NCBI GenBank assembly: GCA_003647825.1
Contig: QMNP01000083.1
Span: 1 to 6,813, forward strand
From: Candidatus Cloacimonadota bacterium
GTDB lineage: Bacteria; Cloacimonadota; Cloacimonadia; Cloacimonadales; TCS61
Direction of reading: 5' to 3'
DNA length: 6,813 nucleotides
The translations under genes and the position numbers were made by a program. Shown in pieces: positions 1 through 4,438 of this stretch. Each line of letters begins with the position of its first letter. Position 1 is the first letter of the stretch. Under the pieces are notes generated by a model. It had not been told where the DNA came from. It made no database searches and saw only the letters and a program-made list of their open reading frames with translations.

Positions 1-74
1 AACATCAACATATTGTCAAAAATAATTTTACCTTAACTTCCTGAACTATAACTACAATTCTTTAAAATTATTAG

Positions 75-99
75 TTTCATAATAGGTGAAAACATTTCA
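75..99. promoter_or_regulatory. Candidate operator cluster upstream of the MarR-type gene
   Basis: Three alternating half-sites lie close together: TTTCA at 75-79, TGAAA at 87-91 and TTTCA at 95-99. They form two overlapping inverted repeats, with 7-nt and 3-nt spacers. The same half-sites abut as the perfect palindrome TTTCATGAAA at 231-240, inside the start of the coding region. MarR-family dimers usually bind palindromes near their own promoter, so autoregulation is a reasonable inference. The half-sites are only 5 bp and AT-rich, so chance is a serious alternative. Confidence 0.25.
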
Positions 100-117
100 G
101 CGGGCGTAAAATTAATA

Positions 118-156
118 TTGACAAAGATAAGCCCCATAAATTCAAACGCATATAAA
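118..156 (+). promoter_or_regulatory. Weak candidate promoter of the MarR-type gene
   Basis: A perfect TTGACA box occurs at 118-123 and a TATAAA box at 151-156. Their 27-nt separation is too long for a standard sigma-70 promoter, and nothing close to TATAAT lies 17 nt after the TTGACA. At most one of the two boxes is likely to be functional as read. The position, shortly before the ribosome binding site AGGAAG at 169-174, is what makes this area the likely promoter. Confidence 0.25.
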
Positions 157-179
157 ATGAAAAAAAATAGGAAGTAATA

Positions 180-644
180 ATGAAAGATCCTCAGGATTTT
201 ATTGAATTAACAGCAAGGTTGCAACAGCTTTTTCATGAAAGAGACAACTCCTATACTTTATGCGTGGTAATTGGAGATATCGAATGTGCGTTATTACGTT
301 TTTTACATAAGATCAACCGTCCACTCAGGATGCGTGAAATAGCTAAAATGTATGAGATTTCCAATGCAAAAGTTACACGAGTTTTAAACAAACTTGTGCG
401 TATGGGATTTGTAGAAAGATATCATAGTGAAGATGACCGTCGTAGTTGGTTTGCCAGAATTACAGAAGAAGGTACTAAAATGGCAGAAAATACGAAATAT
501 AAGCTAAATCAATTTCAAAAGGAAGTATTGGAATTAATTCCGGATGAAGATGTAGATAAAACCTATGATTATCTAAAATTGTTCGTTGATGCTTACGACA
601 AAATAATAACTGATTCCACAGATAAATCCAGTAGAATCAGTTAA
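180..644 (+). CDS. MarR-family winged-helix transcriptional regulator
   Basis: A 154-residue cytoplasmic DNA-binding regulator, of normal length for MarR proteins, which act as dimers and usually repress until a ligand or oxidant binds. The winged helix spans about residues 35-100. The recognition-helix region is around 55-75 (YEISNAKVTRVLNKL). The wing carries the family signature SEDDRRSWFARITEEG (83-98), matching the DxR...LTxxG pattern. Helices before and after it would form the dimer interface, and the tail from about 145 is Ser/Thr/Asp-rich and probably disordered. The start is supported by AGGAAG at 169-174, five bases before the ATG. Cys28 and Cys36 lie in the N-terminal helical part and could in principle sense redox state, but that is speculation. 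The gene converges on the hdr operon rather than diverging from it, so its target is not obvious. It may regulate itself or something left of the window. The ligand is unknown. Confidence 0.93.
   Translation: MKDPQDFIELTARLQQLFHERDNSYTLCVVIGDIECALLRFLHKINRPLRMREIAKMYEISNAKVTRVLNKLVRMGFVERYHSEDDRRSWFARITEEGTKMAENTKYKLNQFQKEVLELIPDEDVDKTYDYLKLFVDAYDKIITDSTDKSSRIS
607..643. terminator. Likely bidirectional intrinsic terminator between convergent genes
   Basis: A perfect 10-bp inverted repeat, TAACTGATTC (607-616) and GAATCAGTTA (634-643), encloses a 17-nt loop. It covers the last codons and most of the stop codon of the MarR-type gene. On the minus strand, after the hdrB stop, the stem is followed by TTATTTTG, a fair U-tract. 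On the plus strand it is followed by a weaker T-rich stretch (ATTTT, 653-657). Only 16 bases separate the two convergent stop codons, so a shared terminator makes sense. The stem is AT-rich and the loop long, so it may be only moderately efficient. Confidence 0.55.
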
Positions 645-660
645 TATAATCTATTTTAAA

Positions 661-1545
661 TTAGTAATTAAACAATATCTCAGGAGAGATGTAATTGGCT
701 TCCCAACCCAGTTTCTCCTTTTCTATATCGAATGCAGCACCCATTAATTGACTGAAAAATACAACCGGCATTGACTCGAACTCAGGATATTTTTCCATTA
801 TATCTTTTTGTCTCGAATCAAGATTAAAAGCACAAAGCGGACAGGAAGTAATAATAACATCTGCTCCATTTTTTCGAGCATCATCAATGATCCCTTTTGA
901 AAGGTTAACAACAATATCTTTGTTATTCACAGTGTGATAACTACCGCAGCATCTGCTGCCGCTGTCCCAATCTATTGTTTCACCACCCAGAGCACTTACT
1001 AACTCCTCTAATATCTTTGGATCCTCTGCATCATCGATCCCAACATCTTTTGGTCGTAAAAGCATACATCCGTAATAGGAAGCAACTTTAATATTCTTCA
1101 GTGGTTTCTTCACCTGTTTCCTTACTGCTTCCCAACCGAGTTCACGAATAATCGGTAATAAATGTACAACTTCCACGCTGCCGTCATATTTGGTTTCTTC
1201 ACGATGCATGAAATCATTGATCTTCTGCAGATCATCAGGATTTTTCTGCATACGTTTATTGGATAGGCTAAGTGTATTGTAACACATTGAGCAGAGTGTA
1301 ACCAGACGGTTTTCGTTTTCCACAATACCTTTTGCATTCATTTCCTGTACTCGCAAGAAATTTCTTACAGGTGCCAAATGCTTCATTAGATCATCACTAA
1401 CCAGATAGGAAACAACTCCGCAACAGTTCCAACGATCAAGCTCAATCATCTCTATTCCAAGTCTTTTTGCAACTTCCAAAGCAGGAATTTCCAAATTTGT
1501 TGCAGTTGTTTTTAATGTGCAACCGGGGAAATATGGTAATTTCAT
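661..1545 (-). CDS. hdrB: HdrB-like heterodisulfide reductase subunit B (CCG protein)
   Basis: A 294-residue soluble subunit expected to hold the disulfide-reducing site of the Hdr complex. Two complete CCG domains are visible. The first has Cys9, Cys41-Cys42-Gly and Cys85-x2-Cys88. The second has Cys160, Cys199-Cys200-Gly and Cys235-x2-Cys238. In studied HdrB proteins each such set binds a noncubane [4Fe-4S] cluster that cleaves the disulfide. Both sets being intact suggests an active enzyme. The length matches the family. The ATG at 1545 gives the typical N-terminus MKLPYFPGC and has AAGGAGA nine bases upstream. An in-frame ATG at 1644 would add 33 residues overlapping hdrC and has no such support. 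It is the last gene of the operon, 13 nt after hdrC, and ends 16 nt from the convergent regulator. The natural substrate is unknown, because bacteria generally lack the CoM-S-S-CoB used by methanogens. No membrane segment is visible. Confidence 0.93.
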   Translation of the reverse strand: MKLPYFPGCTLKTTATNLEIPALEVAKRLGIEMIELDRWNCCGVVSYLVSDDLMKHLAPVRNFLRVQEMNAKGIVENENRLVTLCSMCYNTLSLSNKRMQKNPDDLQKINDFMHREETKYDGSVEVVHLLPIIRELGWEAVRKQVKKPLKNIKVASYYGCMLLRPKDVGIDDAEDPKILEELVSALGGETIDWDSGSRCCGSYHTVNNKDIVVNLSKGIIDDARKNGADVIITSCPLCAFNLDSRQKDIMEKYPEFESMPVVFFSQLMGAAFDIEKEKLGWEANYISPEILFNY

Positions 1546-1554
1546 TTTCTTTGT

Positions 1555-1561
1555 CTCCTTA
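1555..1561 (-). promoter_or_regulatory. Shine-Dalgarno of hdrB fused to the hdrC stop codon
   Basis: On the minus strand the sequence reads TAAGGAG, where TAA (1561-1559) is the hdrC stop and AAGGAG is the ribosome binding site of hdrB. It lies nine bases before the ATG at 1545. It fixes the hdrB start and implies that ribosomes finishing hdrC can reinitiate on hdrB, which would keep the two partner subunits at similar levels. Confidence 0.8.
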
Positions 1562-1963
1562 TCCGGTAAATTTCCTGAAAGCACCCACAATTGCAATTGA
1601 GGGAAGTATCCTGGCTTCTTCTTCAGAGATCTTTTCAATATCAATAAAATCTATTGCTTCACGTAATTTTACCTGGCGTAATGCTTCTGCTACTTTTGAA
1701 ACATCAAGTTCACGTGGACAGCGAACTGTACAGGTGAAACATGATGCACAAATCCACATCGTTTTGCTTTCCATTATATTTTTTTGCCCAATCATTACCT
1801 GACGCATTATCTGAGAAGGATTCACATCCATTTCAGCAATGAACGGGCATCCTCCTGAGCAGGTTCCGCATTGATCACAAAGTGTAATAGTCTCACCACT
1901 TAATTCCATTATCTTATCTAAGAATTCTACACCTTTATCATCAAGTTTTATTAATTTTGCCAT
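1559..1963 (-). CDS. hdrC: HdrC-like heterodisulfide reductase iron-sulfur subunit C
   Basis: A 134-residue ferredoxin-like subunit expected to pass electrons from HdrA to HdrB. It carries two classical CxxCxxCxxxCP motifs, at Cys29, 32, 35 and 39 and at Cys72, 75, 78 and 82, each binding a [4Fe-4S] cluster. The region between and after them is helical and Arg/Lys/Glu-rich. No transmembrane helices are present, so this is the soluble HdrC type rather than a QmoC-like fusion with a cytochrome b domain. It is shorter than methanogen HdrC, but both motifs and the C-terminus (ending FRKFTG) look intact, so I read it as complete. Its ATG overlaps the hdrA stop by one base (TAATG, 1965-1961) and is preceded by GAGAGGTG (1975-1968), which suggests translational coupling. 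It sits between hdrA and hdrB, matching its role as the wire between them. Confidence 0.93.
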   Translation of the reverse strand: MAKLIKLDDKGVEFLDKIMELSGETITLCDQCGTCSGGCPFIAEMDVNPSQIMRQVMIGQKNIMESKTMWICASCFTCTVRCPRELDVSKVAEALRQVKLREAIDFIDIEKISEEEARILPSIAIVGAFRKFTG

Positions 1964-4350
1964 TATTCACCTCTCACTGCTGTAAAAAGTTTATCTCTTG
2001 TTTCATTGGGGATCGGAGCTATAGTTCCCAGAAATTCTGCAATTGCATCCACATCATTTGTGAACCTTGCCAACTCTCCGGCACTATATTCTTTAAAGAT
2101 CAATCTTTCAGGTTCGATCTGTAAATCATTTAGTGCTGATTGAACCTGTTTAATATTTTCCTTCGTTACATTATTTGCCCAGGCAAAGCGTGAACTTTTT
2201 TCAGGGCTATCACCGATCATAACTGCATCTGCACCTTTGGATAGAGCAAATTTTATCAGATTGGAAGTCATCCTGCTTCCACTTGGAATTCTAAAGATCC
2301 TGGAATCAGTAGAATATTTCATCTTACGAACTCCGCAGGCATCTGCCAGGCGATAAACCGTATTTTCATCAGCAAAGATCAGGATTCTCTTCTCACCTTC
2401 TTTTTTATTACTGAGCGATGCCTCGATCTGAGCATACATTTGGTCATTTGTAAAATAATTCAAATCAATTGCTTCAATCGGACAACTTGCTAGACAACTT
2501 CCACACCCCAGGCAAAGAGCTTCATTTATTTCAGCTTTGCCATCAGCATTAATCGAAATGGCCTTTTTAGGACACTCATTCAAGCATTGCTTGCAGCCAT
2601 CACAAATATCCTGATGAACAAATGCAAGAACAGGATCAAGGGAAAATTCTTTCTGTGCTAAAGTTGCTAACACACGTCCGGCTGCAGCACTGGCTTGAGT
2701 TACTGTATCTGGGATATCTTTGGGTCCTTGTGCAGTTCCTGCCAGGAAAATCCCTTCTACCAAAGTATCCACCGGACGATATTTAGGATGAGCTTCCTTG
2801 AAAAAGCCATCATCACTTTTAGCAAGTTTTAGTTGATCGGCAATAGGCTCGGAAGCAGCACTTAATCCCATACCATTCGCTAATACAACCAGATCAAATT
2901 CACTCTGAATAATATCACGCGAAAGAGTATCCTCCACGGTAACTATAACTTGTTTTGTATCGGGATCTTCAGTAAAATGAGAAGGTTTTCCTCTCACGAA
3001 TTTAATTCCCATTTCCTGAGATCGTTTATAATATTCTTCATAACCTTTGCCGAAAGCTCTAAGGTCAGTATAGAAAATATAAATATCTGTTTCCGGTTTT
3101 GCCTGTTTCAGCAAAGATGCCAATTTAACAGAGAACATGCAGCAGACACGAGAGCAATATTCACGACCGATCTGTTTATCCCGCGAACCGACACATTGCA
3201 CAAATGCAACTCTCTTTCCCACTTCTCTGGGCGGTTCTTTCTCTGAAATATGATCTACAATTCTTTCCATTTCCAAAGCAGAAACAACATTTTTATATTT
3301 ACCATAGCCAAAGACTGTCTTTTCTGTTGCATCATATATATCATATCCTGTAGCAACTACTACATTATCTACGGCTACATCTATGAACTCTGCTTTCTGT
3401 TCAAAATCAATAACCTTCTGAGGACATACATCAGCACATATACTGCATGAACCGTCCTTGAAATGAAGGCAGTTTTCTTTATCTATTAAATATTTATAAG
3501 GAATTGCATGTGGAGCCGGAATGTAAATCGCCTTACGATTCATAATACCCTGTTCCCAATAATTTGGTTGCTCAATAGGACACTCCTGCACACACTTTGT
3601 ACAAATAAGACATTGATCCATATCTATAGTATCGAGAATAAAGCGCGGGTTTTTCTTGATCTTTGCTTCGAAATGCAATCTATGACCGGCAATACTTTCA
3701 ATTTCAGAATTTGTATAAAGTGTAATATTCGGATGATCTTGTACGGCAGCCATTTTGGGAGAAATGATACAGGCAGCACAATCTTCCGTTGGAAATGTTT
3801 TGGTAAGGATCGCCATCTTCCCGCCCAAAGTTGGTTGTTTTTCAACAAGGGTTACTTTTTTACCGGCATCAGCCAGATCAAGAGATGTTTGAATACCGGC
3901 AATACCACCACCTATAACCAGAACTTCATCTCCCATCTGCATCTTTTTTTCTTCCAGCGGAAAATCCAATTCTACTTTAGCAATGGAAGCATCAATAATA
4001 TCCTTAGCTTTCTCAGTAGCTATTTCAGGTTCATTTTTATGAGCCCATGAACAATGTTCCCGAAAATTAGAGATTTCCAAAACATATGGGTTCAAACCGG
4101 CTTTCTGCAAAGCTGCTCGGAATGTTTTTTCATGGAAATGAGGAGAGCAGGCAGCTACTACAACTTTCTCTAATCCATGATTTTTAATATCATCAATAAT
4201 TAATTTCTGACCGGCTCCGGAACACATATGTGAGTTTTCCTGGATCAGTATATCACCTTTTTTTTCCTTAACATGTTTTGCAATTTTCGGTAGATCTATG
4301 GTGTTTGATATATTCCCACCACACTGACAAAGATAAACCCCTGTTTTCAT
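1963..4350 (-). CDS. hdrA: HdrA-like FAD/iron-sulfur subunit with C-terminal degenerate MvhD/FlpD domain
   Basis: A 795-residue flavoprotein, probably the electron-distributing subunit of a soluble Hdr complex. An N-terminal iron-sulfur domain (about 1-130) has Cys8, 10, 43, 68 and 100. The FAD-binding thioredoxin-reductase-like domain starts at GGGIAG (147-152). An inserted ferredoxin carries Cys247/250/253/257 and the irregular Cys294/302/305/309. The HdrA-specific cluster motif follows, with Cys386 (QCVGSR), Cys399 and Cys403-Cys404. A C-terminal ferredoxin carries Cys583/586/589/593 and Cys613/616/619/623. Residues about 654-777 resemble MvhD/FlpD in layout, including RIFRIPSGSR, GADAVMIGD, IEPERL and the SAGE stretch, but the expected [2Fe-2S] cysteines are gone and only Cys672 remains. 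HdrA plus an MvhD-like tail also recalls QmoB of sulfate reducers. There is, however, no qmoC-like membrane gene here, and separate hdrC and hdrB follow, so HdrA is the better name. GAGGAG at 4365-4360, nine bases before the ATG, supports the start. The upstream neighbour is a second, fused HdrA. Confidence 0.93.
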   Translation of the reverse strand: MKTGVYLCQCGGNISNTIDLPKIAKHVKEKKGDILIQENSHMCSGAGQKLIIDDIKNHGLEKVVVAACSPHFHEKTFRAALQKAGLNPYVLEISNFREHCSWAHKNEPEIATEKAKDIIDASIAKVELDFPLEEKKMQMGDEVLVIGGGIAGIQTSLDLADAGKKVTLVEKQPTLGGKMAILTKTFPTEDCAACIISPKMAAVQDHPNITLYTNSEIESIAGHRLHFEAKIKKNPRFILDTIDMDQCLICTKCVQECPIEQPNYWEQGIMNRKAIYIPAPHAIPYKYLIDKENCLHFKDGSCSICADVCPQKVIDFEQKAEFIDVAVDNVVVATGYDIYDATEKTVFGYGKYKNVVSALEMERIVDHISEKEPPREVGKRVAFVQCVGSRDKQIGREYCSRVCCMFSVKLASLLKQAKPETDIYIFYTDLRAFGKGYEEYYKRSQEMGIKFVRGKPSHFTEDPDTKQVIVTVEDTLSRDIIQSEFDLVVLANGMGLSAASEPIADQLKLAKSDDGFFKEAHPKYRPVDTLVEGIFLAGTAQGPKDIPDTVTQASAAAGRVLATLAQKEFSLDPVLAFVHQDICDGCKQCLNECPKKAISINADGKAEINEALCLGCGSCLASCPIEAIDLNYFTNDQMYAQIEASLSNKKEGEKRILIFADENTVYRLADACGVRKMKYSTDSRIFRIPSGSRMTSNLIKFALSKGADAVMIGDSPEKSSRFAWANNVTKENIKQVQSALNDLQIEPERLIFKEYSAGELARFTNDVDAIAEFLGTIAPIPNETRDKLFTAVRGE

Positions 4351-4438
4351 TGGGTAATTCTCCTCTTAAATTAAAAATTTATATTTTATGAAATTATTGG
4401 ATAATTCCAGAATGAAGAAAATCTGAATATTGGTTTTA
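4351..4438 (-). other. AT-rich gap between the two hdrA genes
   Basis: This 88-nt spacer is the only sizeable gap in the operon. It ends with the hdrA Shine-Dalgarno GAGGAG (4365-4360). Just before that lies an all-A/T inverted repeat, TAAATT-AAA-AATTTA (4367-4381). I see no convincing promoter and no GC-rich terminator stem, so read-through from the upstream gene is likely. An internal start site cannot be excluded. Confidence 0.45.

Noticed and set aside
157..177. Six-codon open frame (MKKNRK) directly before the MarR-type start, a possible leader peptide
   Set aside because: It is very short, A-rich, has no ribosome binding site of its own and overlaps the Shine-Dalgarno of the real gene, so chance explains it.
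1..179. Possible end of an upstream gene, tRNA, CRISPR repeats or insertion-sequence ends in the left margin
   Set aside because: All three forward frames are closed within the first 44 bases, and no cloverleaf, direct-repeat array or terminal inverted repeat is visible.
1546..1644. Longer hdrB beginning at the in-frame ATG at 1644
   Set aside because: The extra 33 residues overlap hdrC, resemble no part of HdrB and lack a ribosome binding site, whereas the ATG at 1545 has AAGGAGA and the normal family N-terminus.
2950..4050. Plus-strand open frames of about 66-180 codons antisense to hdrA, and similar ones antisense to the tandem hdrA (5231-5503, 6042-6709)
   Set aside because: They are Phe/Ile/Ser-rich mirror images of well-supported iron-sulfur flavoprotein genes and contain no recognisable domain.
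4367..4381. TAAATT-AAA-AATTTA repeat before hdrA as a regulatory hairpin
   Set aside because: It is an all-A/T stem of six pairs with a three-base loop in very AT-rich DNA; it is too weak to call as more than chance.
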